A stretch of DNA of 64,000 nt from Azospirillum brasilense (GTDB taxonomy: Bacteria > Pseudomonadota > Alphaproteobacteria > Azospirillales > Azospirillaceae): the NCBI RefSeq assembly GCF_003349955.1, contig NZ_QLKQ01000037.1:1-64000 (forward strand), read 5' to 3'. A program made the translations under genes and the position numbers. The notes under the pieces were generated by a model. It searched no databases. It was not told where the DNA came from and saw only the letters and a list, made by a program, of their open reading frames with translations. Below are positions 29,282-37,412 of the stretch, in pieces; positions within the stretch are counted from its first letter, which is position 1; each line of letters begins with the position of its first letter.

Positions 29282-30322
29282 TTGAGCACGGGACTGATCG
29301 CATTGCTGGACGATGTGGCCGGGTTGGCGAAGGTCGCCGCGGCTTCGCTGGACGACGCCGCGGGACAGGCGGCGCGGGCGGGGGCCAAGGCCGCCGGGGT
29401 GGTGGTGGACGACGCCGCGGTGACGCCGCGCTACGTGGTCGGCTTCACCGCCGACCGGGAACTGCCGATCATCGGCAAGATCGCGCTGGGCTCGCTGAAG
29501 AACAAGCTGGTGTTCCTGCTGCCCTTGGCGCTGGCGCTCAGCCTCGTGGCGCCCTGGGCGATCACGCCGCTGCTGATGCTGGGCGGCGGCTTCCTCTGCT
29601 ACGAGGGGGCGGAGAAGGTGTGGGAGGCGCTGCGCCCCCACGCGGCTCATGAGGACGGCGAGGGGGCGGGCGCCGCCGGGCAGGACGCCGCGCAGTTCGA
29701 GCGGGAGAAGGTCAACAGCGCCATCAAGACCGACCTGATCCTGTCGGCGGAGATCATGGCCATCGTCCTGTCGACGGTCGCCGCCGAAACCTCGTCCTTC
29801 TGGACGCAGGCGATCGTTCTGGCGGTCGTCGGGGCGGGCATCACCGGCCTCGTCTACGGCGCGGTGGCGCTGATCGTGAAGGCGGACGACGTCGGCCTGT
29901 CGCTGGCGCAGAACGGACGCCCGGCGGCCAGCCTTCTGGGGCTTCGCACCCCCTCTCCCGGCGCGCCGGGGGGCGCCGACCGGGCGCTCGCCCCGGTGAC
30001 GCAGGCGATCGGGCGCGGGCTGGTCAAGGGGATGCCGGTGTTCCTGAAGCTGCTCGCCCTGGTCGGCACCGCGGCCATGCTGTGGGTCGGGGGCGGCATC
30101 GTCATCCATGGGTTGGAGGGCTTCGGCCTGACCGCGATCGGGCACGCGATCCACGGCGCCGCGGTGGCGGCGGGCGAGGCCGTGCCGGCGGCGAAGGCGG
30201 CGGTGGAATGGCTGGTCGGGGCGGCGGGGGCCGGGGTGTTCGGGCTTCTGCTGGGCGCCCTGCTGATTCCGCTGGTTCACAAGGTGGTCGAGCCGCTCTG
30301 GGGCATGGTGACCGGCAAATAG
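29282..30322 (+). CDS. DUF808 family membrane protein (YedI-like)
   Basis: A 346-residue membrane protein. The start LSTGLIALLDDVAGLAKVAAASLDD matches the DUF808 N terminus. I chose the TTG at 29282, since GGAGGGGAG lies upstream and the family begins M-S-T-G-L. About six to seven helices follow (for example 80-110, 155-185, 240-265, 300-330), with the conserved FCYEGAEK-type segment (LCYEGAEKVWE) near 105. Function of the family is unknown. Confidence 0.9.
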   Translation: MSTGLIALLDDVAGLAKVAAASLDDAAGQAARAGAKAAGVVVDDAAVTPRYVVGFTADRELPIIGKIALGSLKNKLVFLLPLALALSLVAPWAITPLLMLGGGFLCYEGAEKVWEALRPHAAHEDGEGAGAAGQDAAQFEREKVNSAIKTDLILSAEIMAIVLSTVAAETSSFWTQAIVLAVVGAGITGLVYGAVALIVKADDVGLSLAQNGRPAASLLGLRTPSPGAPGGADRALAPVTQAIGRGLVKGMPVFLKLLALVGTAAMLWVGGGIVIHGLEGFGLTAIGHAIHGAAVAAGEAVPAAKAAVEWLVGAAGAGVFGLLLGALLIPLVHKVVEPLWGMVTGK

Positions 30323-30338
30323 AATGTCGGAAAGCGCG

Positions 30339-30367
30339 AAGGGGCGGCCCTGCCCGGACCGCCCCTT
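30339..30367. terminator. hairpin downstream of the DUF808 gene
   Basis: AAGGGGCGG, 11 bases, CCGCCCCTT: a perfect 9-bp stem starting 17 bases after the stop codon. The following bases (GGCGTTTG) are not a proper T-run, so termination would be weak or factor-assisted. Confidence 0.5.
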
Positions 30368-30480
30368 GGCGTTTGCCCTTCACACGCGGCCCTGCCCCGT
30401 TTCCACAATGACAAGGACGCTCCATGGACGGGGCTTGGTGTGCCCGGACCGGCCGTGGGTCCGCCGAGAGATCGGAGCGC

Positions 30481-30500
30481 CATATACTAGTATATCAGTA
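30481..30500. promoter_or_regulatory. operator-like sequence shared with the MFS promoter at 36201
   Basis: CATATACTAGTATATCAGTA. It matches the 36201-36220 sequence at 17 of 20 positions and has a TATACTAGTATA palindromic core. It lies between the convergent DUF808 and TRAP genes, downstream of the TRAP operon, where no promoter is expected. It is probably a displaced or distal binding site for the GntR regulator at 33667-34386. Confidence 0.5.
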
Positions 30501-30529
30501 CCCCGACCCATGGCAAGCCCCTTCCCCCT

Positions 30530-31807
30530 TCACATCAGCATGTTGGGCAGGAACAGCACCAGCCCCGGCCACAGCGTCAGCACGGCGACCAGCAGGACGA
30601 CGGTGCCGACGAAGGGCAGCGATTCGACGATGTACTCCTCGACCGGGCAGTCGAGCAGGCTGCACACCGTGTACATCGCCACGCCTACCGGCGGCGTCAT
30701 CGAGCCCAGCGTGACGATGGTCATCATCAGGATGCCGAAATGCACCGGATCGACGCCCAGCGGCGTGACGATGGGCAGGAAGATCGGCGTCAGCAGAAGG
30801 ACCAGCACCGTGCTTTCGACGAACAGCCCGGCGATGAACAGGAAGATCAGGATCAGCGTGACCACCAGCAGCGGGTTGGTGGTGAGCTGGGTCATCGCCT
30901 CGGCGATGGTCTGGGGCGCCTGCTCGAAGATGATGGCGTAGCCGACCATGCCCGAGAACAGGATGATGAGCATGATCAGGCCGGTGTCCACCACCGCTTC
31001 CTGAAGCGCCTCGGCCACCGCGGCCCAGGTCAGCTCCTTGTGCAGCAGGAAGCCGACGACGGCGGCGTAGACGACAGCGAAGGCGCCGACCTCCGACGGG
31101 GTGAACAGGCCGCCGCGGATGGCGAACAGCAGGGCCACCGGGAACAGCAGCGCCCATTTGGCGTCGGCCACCGCCCGCCACACGGCGCGCAGGGTCGGCC
31201 GCTCGGCCATCTCGGGACGGTAGCCGCGGCGCTTGGAAATCAGCCACACCGTCACCATCAGCCCGGCCATCATCAGCAGGCCCGGAATGACGCCGGCCAG
31301 GAACAGCCGGCCGATCGACACGTTGCCGACGAAGCCGTAGAGGATCAGCCCCAGGCTGGGCGGGATGGTCGCGGTGATCAGCGAGCCGACCGCGATGGTC
31401 GCCGAGGTGAAGCCCTTGGAATAGCCGCGGGCGATCAGGCTGGGGCCGAGGATGCGGGCCTCCATCGCGGCGTCGGCGACCGCCGAGCCGGAGACGCCGC
31501 CCATCAGCGTGGACAGCACGATGCAGACCTGCGCCAGCCCGCCGGACATCCAGGAGACCAGCACGTTGGAGCAGTTGATCAGGCGGCTGGTGATGCCCGT
31601 CCGGTTCATCATGTGCCCGGCGAGCACGAAGAAGGGCACGGCCAGCAGCGGGAAGCTCTGCGAGGCCGAGGCGACCTGCTGCACACCGATGGACATCGGG
31701 ATGATGTCGTTGGTGGCGAAGAAGGAGAAGCCGGCGATGCCGATGGCGAAGGCGATGGGAAGCCCGAAGGCCATCAGCGCGAAGAAGGTGACGGCAAGCA
31801 GGGTCAC
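30530..31807 (-). CDS. dctM: TRAP transporter large permease (DctM)
   Basis: A 425-residue membrane protein with about twelve helices, the main translocator of a TRAP C4-dicarboxylate/sugar-acid-type transporter. Family motifs seen: PLLAVPFFVLAGHMMN near residue 50, GGVSGSAVADAAM near 100, TIPPSLGLILYG near 145 and GSMTPPVG near 365. The start is GTG at 31805-31807, overlapping the dctQ stop (GTGA). It is third in the dctP-dctQ-dctM operon. Confidence 0.95.
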   Translation of the reverse strand: MTLLAVTFFALMAFGLPIAFAIGIAGFSFFATNDIIPMSIGVQQVASASQSFPLLAVPFFVLAGHMMNRTGITSRLINCSNVLVSWMSGGLAQVCIVLSTLMGGVSGSAVADAAMEARILGPSLIARGYSKGFTSATIAVGSLITATIPPSLGLILYGFVGNVSIGRLFLAGVIPGLLMMAGLMVTVWLISKRRGYRPEMAERPTLRAVWRAVADAKWALLFPVALLFAIRGGLFTPSEVGAFAVVYAAVVGFLLHKELTWAAVAEALQEAVVDTGLIMLIILFSGMVGYAIIFEQAPQTIAEAMTQLTTNPLLVVTLILIFLFIAGLFVESTVLVLLLTPIFLPIVTPLGVDPVHFGILMMTIVTLGSMTPPVGVAMYTVCSLLDCPVEEYIVESLPFVGTVVLLVAVLTLWPGLVLFLPNMLM

Positions 31808-32322
31808 GGCACGACCTCCTCGATGTCGCCGGATTTGGGGGCCGGGGCGAAGACCGGCTTGGGGTGGCTGCGCAACTCGCGCAGGGTGTCCAGGATCTGC
31901 CCGGTCAGCGTGATGGCGAGCAGCAGGCAGCCCACCGGCACCGCAGCGGTGACGAAGGCGTAGCTGATGCCGCTGTCGCCGAACTGGCGTTCCAGGTTCA
32001 GCATGGTCAGGCGGTAGCCCATCACCGTCATGGTGACGAGGAAGGCGAGAACCAGAACGCCCAGCACGACATCCAGCATGGCCCGGCTGGAGGCCGGCAG
32101 GCGCTTGACCAGATAGTCGATGCCGATGTGGGCGCGCTTGCGCAGCGCCATGTCGGCGCCGAGAAAGGCGACCCAGACGAACAGGAGCTGCGCCACGTCC
32201 ACCGACCAGACCAGGGGATGGCCGAACCAGCGCATGACGCCGGCGGCGAAGACGAGCAGAACGATGGCGGCGAGGAGAAGCATCGCCAGGACGGCTTCCC
32301 CCTTGTGAAACAAGGACGACAT
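31804..32322 (-). CDS. dctQ: TRAP transporter small permease (DctQ)
   Basis: A 172-residue protein with four helices. The conserved pattern FVWVAFLGADMALRKRAHIGID (about residues 48-70) is diagnostic of DctQ. It pairs with DctM. An 88-bp palindromic element and about 170 bases separate it from dctP, which fits the usual excess of binding protein over permease. Confidence 0.94.
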   Translation of the reverse strand: MSSLFHKGEAVLAMLLLAAIVLLVFAAGVMRWFGHPLVWSVDVAQLLFVWVAFLGADMALRKRAHIGIDYLVKRLPASSRAMLDVVLGVLVLAFLVTMTVMGYRLTMLNLERQFGDSGISYAFVTAAVPVGCLLLAITLTGQILDTLRELRSHPKPVFAPAPKSGDIEEVVP

Positions 32323-32384
32323 GATGGCGGTCCCTTGATGGCGGAAGGTGACGGCGGACAGCGTCGCATGCGGGAGAGGTGCTG

Positions 32385-32472
32385 GCCCCCACCCCGGCCC
32401 TCCCCCGCTCCCGCAGGGGAGGGAGAAGTCGTCCCCTCCCCTGCGAGAGCGGGGGAGGGTCAGGGAGGGGGC
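32385..32472. repeat. 88-bp GC-rich palindromic element inside the TRAP operon
   Basis: Same length and nearly the same sequence as the element at 9407-9494, including the GCCCCCACCCCGGCCC leader and the AGCGGGGGAGGGTCAGGG right end. Differences cluster in the loop. It lies between the dctP stop and dctQ start, so it is transcribed. A strong hairpin here could stabilise the dctP part of the mRNA or reduce read-through to dctQM. Confidence 0.88.
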
Positions 32473-32497
32473 AAGGTCAGCGCGAACCGACTCCGCG

Positions 32498-33481
32498 TCA
32501 GTTCTGCAGCAGCTTCTCCACTTCCTTGTGGAGTTCGGCGTAGCCCAGCTTCTCGTAGACCGGCGCGGTGGCGTTGCGGAACGGGGTCACGTCGATCTCA
32601 TCGATCGTCATGCCCTTCTCCTTCATCTGCTTCTCGAAGTCGGCGAGCGACGCCTGGGTGGCGCGCGACGCGCTGTCGCCGGCCTTCAGCGCCTCTTCCT
32701 TGAGGATCGTCTGCTGCTCCGCCGGCAGCTTGTCGAACCAGGCGGCGCTGGTGACGATGCCGGTGATCAGGTTGATATGGCCGGTCTTGGTGACGTGGTT
32801 GGTCACCTCGTAGAGGCGGGACCCGAAGCTGGCCGGGTGCTGGGCCTCGACGCCGTCGATCACCTTCTGCTGCAGGCCGGTGTAGACCTCCGACCAGCCC
32901 ATCGGCGTGGGGGTGGCGCCCATGGCGCGGATCGTCTCCATCCACACCGGGGCGCCCGGCGTGCGCATGCGGATGCCGGCGAGGTCTTCCGGACCCTTCA
33001 CCGGCTTGTTGGTCAGCAGGTGGCGCTCGCCCTGCCACCAGTTGAAGGACAGCACCTGATGGCCCGACGCCTTGCGCAGCTTGTCCGACCACTGGTCGAA
33101 CAGCGGCGAGGTGACGACCTTGCGGATGCCGTCGTAACCCTGGGCGAGGTACGGGCCGCCCAGAACGCCGAACTCCTTCACGAAGACGGCGAGACGCCCG
33201 CCGTCGACGACCACCGCGACTCCGGCGCCGGCGCGGGCCTGCTCCAGCACGTCCTCGTCCTTGCCGAGTTGCGAGCCGGGGAACAGGCGGACGGCCATCT
33301 TGCCGCCGGACCGCGCCTCGACGTTCTTCTTGAACTCCTCCAGCCCGCGGTAGAGCGGGTCCTGCTGGGCCAGCGCCGTGTTGACGCTGAGCGTGTAGTC
33401 GGCGGCCATAGCGCCGCCGGCAACGGTGGCGAGCGCAAAGCCAAGGGCGGCGACGCGCCAGGTGCGGGTGATGATGCTCAA
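32498..33481 (-). CDS. dctP: TRAP transporter solute-binding protein (DctP)
   Basis: A 327-residue periplasmic binding protein. The signal peptide is residues 1-24 (IITRTWRVAALGFALATVAGGAMA), and the mature start is ADYTLSVN. The DctP ligand-site Arg region is seen in LAGIRMRTPGAPVWMETIRAMGATPTPMGWSEVYTGLQQKVIDGVE. The TTG at 33479-33481 with GGGAGGAAG just upstream is the best start; an upstream in-frame ATG would spoil the signal peptide. Ligand unknown, probably a carboxylate or sugar acid. Confidence 0.93.
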   Translation of the reverse strand: MSIITRTWRVAALGFALATVAGGAMAADYTLSVNTALAQQDPLYRGLEEFKKNVEARSGGKMAVRLFPGSQLGKDEDVLEQARAGAGVAVVVDGGRLAVFVKEFGVLGGPYLAQGYDGIRKVVTSPLFDQWSDKLRKASGHQVLSFNWWQGERHLLTNKPVKGPEDLAGIRMRTPGAPVWMETIRAMGATPTPMGWSEVYTGLQQKVIDGVEAQHPASFGSRLYEVTNHVTKTGHINLITGIVTSAAWFDKLPAEQQTILKEEALKAGDSASRATQASLADFEKQMKEKGMTIDEIDVTPFRNATAPVYEKLGYAELHKEVEKLLQN

Positions 33482-33540
33482 TGCTTCCTCCCTTTGAGGA
33501 CAACGCCTCTTGCACGGAGGCGATTGTTCGGTACGCGACT

Positions 33541-33560
33541 GGTATGGTAGTATACAAGAA
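33541..33560. promoter_or_regulatory. candidate GntR operator between dctP and the gntR gene
   Basis: The sequence GGTATGGTAGTATACAAGAA has a GTATAC core, the typical centre of FCD-GntR operators, and shares TAGTATA with the 30481 site. It sits 60 bases upstream of dctP in the divergent gap (33482-33666), where autoregulation would be expected. Confidence 0.45.
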
Positions 33561-33666
33561 TGGTGTTGTCCATGGGCTTGCGAACCGTGCAGGATGAATC
33601 GGCCGCTTCGGATCGTCCGGACGCGCACCGGCGGGACGGACGGATAAAAGAAAGGATGGGGGAAGC

Positions 33667-34386
33667 ATGCTGAGGAGGATCGAACCGGATTCGACGGAGC
33701 CCGTGGCCCGACGCGTCTTCCGTGAGCTGCGCCACGCCATCGTGACGATGCAGTTCCAGCCCGGCCAGCCGCTGTCCGAGCAGGAGGTCGCGGGCCAGCT
33801 CGGCGTCAGTCGCCAGCCGGTGCGCGAGGCCTTCATCAAGCTGAGCGAATCCGGTCTGGTCGTCATCCGCCCACAGCGCGGTACCTTCGTGGTGAAGATT
33901 TCGGCCAAGCAGGTGATGGACGCCCGCTTCGTCCGCGAGGCGGTGGAGCTGGCGGTGGCGCGCAAGGCCGGCGAGGGGTTGCCCGCCCGCGCCGTAGGGG
34001 AGCTTGAGGCCAATCTCAAGGCGCAGCGGGACGCCGCCCAGAGCACCAACCCGGCGGCCTTCCTGGAGTTGGACGAAGCCTTCCACCGCACCATCGCGCT
34101 GGGGGTCGACTGCGAATACGCCTGGCGGGTGGTCGAGGAAACCAAGGCGCAGATGGACCGCGTGCGCTACCTCAGCTTGCCCCAGGCGACCCCGCTGTTC
34201 CGGCTGATCGCCCAGCACGAGCAGATCGTCGAGGGAATCCGTGCCCGCAGCCCCGACGCCGCCGAGACCGCCATGCGCCTGCATTTGCGCGAGATCCTGA
34301 CATCCCTGCCCGAACTGGCCCGGCGCTTCCCCGACCTGTTCGACAGCGAATCCGCTCCCGTCGCCCCGATCGCCGAATCCGCATGA
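33667..34386 (+). CDS. GntR-family (FCD) regulator of the TRAP operon
   Basis: A 239-residue regulator. The winged helix (about residues 10-75) contains LSEQEVAGQLGVSRQPVREAFIKLSESGLV, and the FCD domain (about 85-215) has metal-ligand candidates such as Asp and His in LDEAFHRTIA and ISLPQATPLF-RLIAQHEQI. It is divergent from dctP and very likely regulates the TRAP operon and perhaps the MFS gene at 34781-36067, given the shared operator-like sequences. Confidence 0.92.
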   Translation: MLRRIEPDSTEPVARRVFRELRHAIVTMQFQPGQPLSEQEVAGQLGVSRQPVREAFIKLSESGLVVIRPQRGTFVVKISAKQVMDARFVREAVELAVARKAGEGLPARAVGELEANLKAQRDAAQSTNPAAFLELDEAFHRTIALGVDCEYAWRVVEETKAQMDRVRYLSLPQATPLFRLIAQHEQIVEGIRARSPDAAETAMRLHLREILTSLPELARRFPDLFDSESAPVAPIAESA

Positions 34387-34397
34387 ACAGCGGGATC

Positions 34398-34488
34398 GCA
34401 GCGCTGCAACAGAATCGATAGCAGCGCTGTGAAGAGCGCTACGAATACTTTAGATCCCTGAGTGATTGACTTACAACAGCGCTGTTGT
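34398..34488. promoter_or_regulatory. cluster of AGCGCT palindromes
   Basis: Three copies of a CAGCGCTG core occur within 90 bases: GCAGCGCTGC at 34398, GCAGCGCTGT at 34421 and the 16-bp perfect palindrome ACAACAGCGCTGTTGT at 34473-34488. A further loose GCGCTGCAA follows. They lie between the gntR stop and the 26-aa ORF, in locally AT-rich DNA. They look like repeated protein-binding sites; the binding protein is unknown. Confidence 0.6.
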
Positions 34489-34611
34489 GCGCTGCAATAT
34501 CGCTATGGAAGGCATGCGAATTGCGCGGTTTTTTCTTGAACCCGTGCGGTGCGAACATTGGCTCAACACGGATGCGGGGTGCCGCCCGCCAAGGCCAATC
34601 GGAGCCATGCC

Positions 34612-34692
34612 ATGAAGACCCACATCATCGCCCGTCTCGTCATCGTCAGCAGCTTCGCCCTCGCCTCCCTGCTGACCGCCGCCATCCAATAA
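34612..34692 (+). CDS. 26-aa hydrophobic ORF
   Basis: A 26-residue ORF beginning MKTHIIARLVIVSSFALASL and ending LTAAIQ. It has a basic start and one membrane-spanning or signal-like helix. GGAG lies nine bases before the ATG. It sits between a cluster of palindromic sites and a terminator. Could be a tiny membrane peptide; short length makes chance possible. Confidence 0.4.
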   Translation: MKTHIIARLVIVSSFALASLLTAAIQ

Positions 34693-34708
34693 GCCCCTCG
34701 CCCGCATG

Positions 34709-34752
34709 AAAAAAGGGCCGCGCGGCCCGGGTCTTCCCGGATCGCGCGGCCC
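34709..34752 (-). terminator. rho-independent terminator of the MFS gene
   Basis: On the minus strand: GGGCCGCGCG, an 18-base loop region, CGCGCGGCCC, then TTTTTT. The stem is perfect over ten pairs. It lies 29 bases downstream of the MFS stop codon. Confidence 0.9.
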
Positions 34753-34780
34753 CATGGTGTGAGACGAGGGGACGCTGGGA

Positions 34781-36067
34781 TCAGTCGGCGTGGGCGCCGC
34801 TCGGCATCGCCGGGGGCGTGACCTTGTTCCGGCCCCACTGACCGAGAACCACCAGCACCACGATGAAGGCCGTGATGTCGAAGACCGACAGGCAGACGAA
34901 CAGCGGCTCGTAACCGATCGTGCTGGCGAGCTGGCCGATGATCAGCGAGAAGATCATGCCGCCCATGTAGCCGGCCATGCCGCCGAAGCCGGTCGCCGTG
35001 GCGACGTCCTGCTTTTCGAAAGTGTCGGTGACCAGGGCGTAGAGCAGGCTCGACAGCATCTGGTGCGCGAAGGCGCCGACCGAGAACAGGAAGATGGCGG
35101 TGATCGGGCTGCTGGTCAGGCCGATCAGGGCCGGGCCGATCATGCACACCGCACCGATGCCGATGCCGGCGATGCGCGAGTTGACCAGCGACATGCGGAA
35201 ACGCTTGGCGAAGAAGGGCGACAGGTAGCCGCTGAGGACGCAACCGATGTCGGCGAACAGGAAGGGCAGCCAGGCGAACAGCGCGAACTGCTTGATGTCC
35301 ATGCCGCGCGTGCTGACCATGTAGAGCGGGATCCAGAAGCTGAAGGTCTGCCACGCCGGCTCGGTCAGGAAGCGGGCGGCGGCGATGCCCCAGAACTTGC
35401 GCATGGTGACGACGCGCTTCATCGAGGGCTTGGGAAGCTGCACCTGTTCCTGGCCGTCCAGGATGTAGGCGTGCTCCTCCTTGGTCAGGCGCGGGTGGTT
35501 TTCCGGGTTGCGGTACAGCGCCAGCCACAGCATCGACAGGCCGACGCCCAGCAGGCCGGTGACGACGAAGGCGATCTGCCAGCTCCAGGTCACCGACAAC
35601 CAGATGACCAGCGGCGGGGCGATCATGGCGCCGACGGAGCTGCCGGTGTTGAACCAGCCGGTGGCGATGGACCGCTCCTTGGCCGGGAACCACAGGGTGG
35701 CGGTCTTGGCGCCCGACGGCATGGCCGCCGCCTCGCTGATGCCGAGCAGGCCGCGGAAGAAGGCCATCGACTGCCAGCCGCCGGAGAAGGCGTGCAGGGC
35801 CGCCGCACTGCCCCAGACGAAGGCGAACATCGCGTAGCCGAACTTCAGGCCGATGAGGTCGGTCACATAGCCGGCGATCGGCTGCATCAGGCTGTAGCAG
35901 AGCTGGAACACGCTGACGATGTAGGAATACTGCTCCGTCGTGAAGTGCAGTTCTTCCTTGAGCATCGGCGCCAGGATGCCCAGCGTGTTGCGGTCGATGT
36001 AGTTGATGATCGTCCCCAGCATGATGAGCGCCAGGACTTTCCATCTCAGGCCACGCACTATCTTCAT
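34781..36067 (-). CDS. MFS transporter of the anion:cation symporter family (ExuT/GudP-like)
   Basis: A 428-residue transporter with about twelve helices. The opening LIMLGTIINYIDRNTLGILAPMLKEEL and the later FRGLLGISEAAAMPSGAKTATLWFPAKERS are typical of the ACS family that imports hexuronates, glucarate and similar sugar acids. Its promoter region carries an operator-like sequence also found next to the TRAP operon, suggesting both take up related acids under one regulator. A strong terminator follows. Confidence 0.93.
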   Translation of the reverse strand: MKIVRGLRWKVLALIMLGTIINYIDRNTLGILAPMLKEELHFTTEQYSYIVSVFQLCYSLMQPIAGYVTDLIGLKFGYAMFAFVWGSAAALHAFSGGWQSMAFFRGLLGISEAAAMPSGAKTATLWFPAKERSIATGWFNTGSSVGAMIAPPLVIWLSVTWSWQIAFVVTGLLGVGLSMLWLALYRNPENHPRLTKEEHAYILDGQEQVQLPKPSMKRVVTMRKFWGIAAARFLTEPAWQTFSFWIPLYMVSTRGMDIKQFALFAWLPFLFADIGCVLSGYLSPFFAKRFRMSLVNSRIAGIGIGAVCMIGPALIGLTSSPITAIFLFSVGAFAHQMLSSLLYALVTDTFEKQDVATATGFGGMAGYMGGMIFSLIIGQLASTIGYEPLFVCLSVFDITAFIVVLVVLGQWGRNKVTPPAMPSGAHAD

Positions 36068-36200
36068 GACTTCCTCACTTGCCTGTCATCGGCAGGCATG
36101 GGCGCACGCCTTCCCCTTTCGGGAATTTCCCGGCGATTGCAATTTTTCGGATGGGGCCCAGGGCTTGAACACGGACACGCGGTGGGCTCCGCATGTGTGG

Positions 36201-36220
36201 CATATATTAATATATCAGTT
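36201..36220. promoter_or_regulatory. operator-like sequence upstream of the MFS gene
   Basis: CATATATTAATATATCAGTT, with a perfect TATATTAATATA core, 134 bases upstream of the MFS start. It matches the 30481-30500 sequence at 17 of 20 positions. Likely a GntR-family operator; the regulator at 33667-34386 is the natural candidate. Confidence 0.55.
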
Positions 36221-36284
36221 CGGCGCGCAAGCGCTAAGCCGGCCGTTTTGTCCTGACCGACAATATGTCGCATACCAGATGGCA

Positions 36285-36325
36285 GAAAAAACAAAGGGGC
36301 GCGGCCCTGTCCAGAGCCGCGCCCC
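36285..36325 (-). terminator. rho-independent terminator of the LysR gene
   Basis: On the minus strand: GGGGCGCGGC, ten bases, GCCGCGCCCC, then TTTGTTTTTT. It begins 26 bases after the stop codon of the LysR-type gene at 36351-37244. Confidence 0.9.
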
Positions 36326-36350
36326 TATAAGACAACCCCTTGAACGGGAA

Positions 36351-37244
36351 TTAGAATTGGCTTTCCGCAACCCTCTTGACCAGGAAGTCGCGGAAGACCG
36401 CGATGCGCTTGGAATGGCGCAGTTCCTCCGGATAGACGAAGAAGGCGTCCACCTTCGACCCGGAGTGGTCCGGCAGCACCCGCACGATGTCGTTCAGGCC
36501 GGTCACCAGATAATCGGGCAGCGAGCCGATGCCCAGCCCGCTCTCCACGGCGCGGAAGATCGCGTAAAGGTTGTTGACCTGAAGGACCGTCCGGTCGCGG
36601 GCGACCGGGTCGGTCACCAGATCGCGCAGCCAGTGGGTGTTGGCGAAAGGCGCGCGCAGCTCCTGCGGATAGGTCACCAGATCGTGGGAGGCGAGATCGG
36701 CCACCGTTTGCGGCTCTCCCTTGCGGTCCAGATACCGGCGGTGCGCGTAGAGGTGGGAGCGGAAGGTCATCAGGTGCCGCTGGATCAGGTCCGGCTGGCG
36801 CGGCGGGCTGACGCGGATTGCCACGTCGGCTTCGCGCATGCCCAGATCCAGCTCCGTGTCGGTGATCAGCAGGGTGAGCTGGATGTCCGGGTAGAGCGCC
36901 AGGAATTCCCCGATGCGTGGAGTCAGCCAGGTCGAGCCGAAGGCCGCCGTGGCCGTCACCTTCAGCGGCCCCTTGGCGGCGTCCTTGCTCTCGCTCAGCA
37001 TCGCCTGGGTCATCGACAGCTTGGCGAAGATGTCGCGCGCCGCGTGGTTGAGCAGTTCGCCCTGCTCGGTCAGGATCAGGCCGCGGGCGTGCCGGTGGAA
37101 CAGCGGAACGCCGAGGCTGTCCTCCAGCGCGCTGATCTGACGGCTGACCGCCGATTGGCTGAGGTTGAGGGCCTCGCCCGCGTGGGTGAAGCTGCCGGCC
37201 TCGGCCACAGCGTGGAACACCCGCAACTTGTCCCAGTCCATCAT
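36351..37244 (-). CDS. LysR-family regulator of the VtlR/LsrB type
   Basis: A 297-residue LysR regulator. The N terminus (MMDWDKLRVFHAVAEAGSFT, then HAGEALNLSQSAVSRQISALE) closely follows the pattern of VtlR of Brucella and LsrB of Sinorhizobium, regulators of small RNAs, cell-envelope and redox functions in Alphaproteobacteria. The effector domain spans about 92-295. The start at 37244 (tandem ATGs) has AGGACGG upstream. Unlike most LysR genes it has no divergent partner; it has its own terminator. Confidence 0.88.
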   Translation of the reverse strand: MMDWDKLRVFHAVAEAGSFTHAGEALNLSQSAVSRQISALEDSLGVPLFHRHARGLILTEQGELLNHAARDIFAKLSMTQAMLSESKDAAKGPLKVTATAAFGSTWLTPRIGEFLALYPDIQLTLLITDTELDLGMREADVAIRVSPPRQPDLIQRHLMTFRSHLYAHRRYLDRKGEPQTVADLASHDLVTYPQELRAPFANTHWLRDLVTDPVARDRTVLQVNNLYAIFRAVESGLGIGSLPDYLVTGLNDIVRVLPDHSGSKVDAFFVYPEELRHSKRIAVFRDFLVKRVAESQF

Positions 37245-37386
37245 CCCGTCCTGCTTCCCATGCCTTCGCCTGTCGGTCGGGGCCTGTCCGCGGGAGAATG
37301 TGCCGCGCGCCCCTGTTCCAATACTCTTTATGGCAAAAAGCGGCGCAGGTCTTCCATCGCGAACGTCAGAGAAAGACGGTGCGGAC

Positions 37387-37400
37387 ATTAGACGTCTAAT
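37387..37400. promoter_or_regulatory. 14-bp perfect palindrome upstream of the VtlR/LsrB-like gene
   Basis: ATTAGACGTCTAAT followed by TTTTTT on the plus strand. It lies between the end of the lrp-type gene and the LysR start, about 145 bases upstream of the latter. It might be an operator, or a short AT-rich hairpin. The palindrome is too A/T-rich to be a strong terminator stem. Confidence 0.4.
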
Positions 37401-37412
37401 TTTTTGCTCCGC

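Noticed and set aside
34514..34615. 33-codon open frame starting at the ATG at 34514
   Set aside because: Overlaps the start of the better-supported 26-aa ORF, has only a weak ribosome site, and its translation is Pro/Arg-rich without structure.
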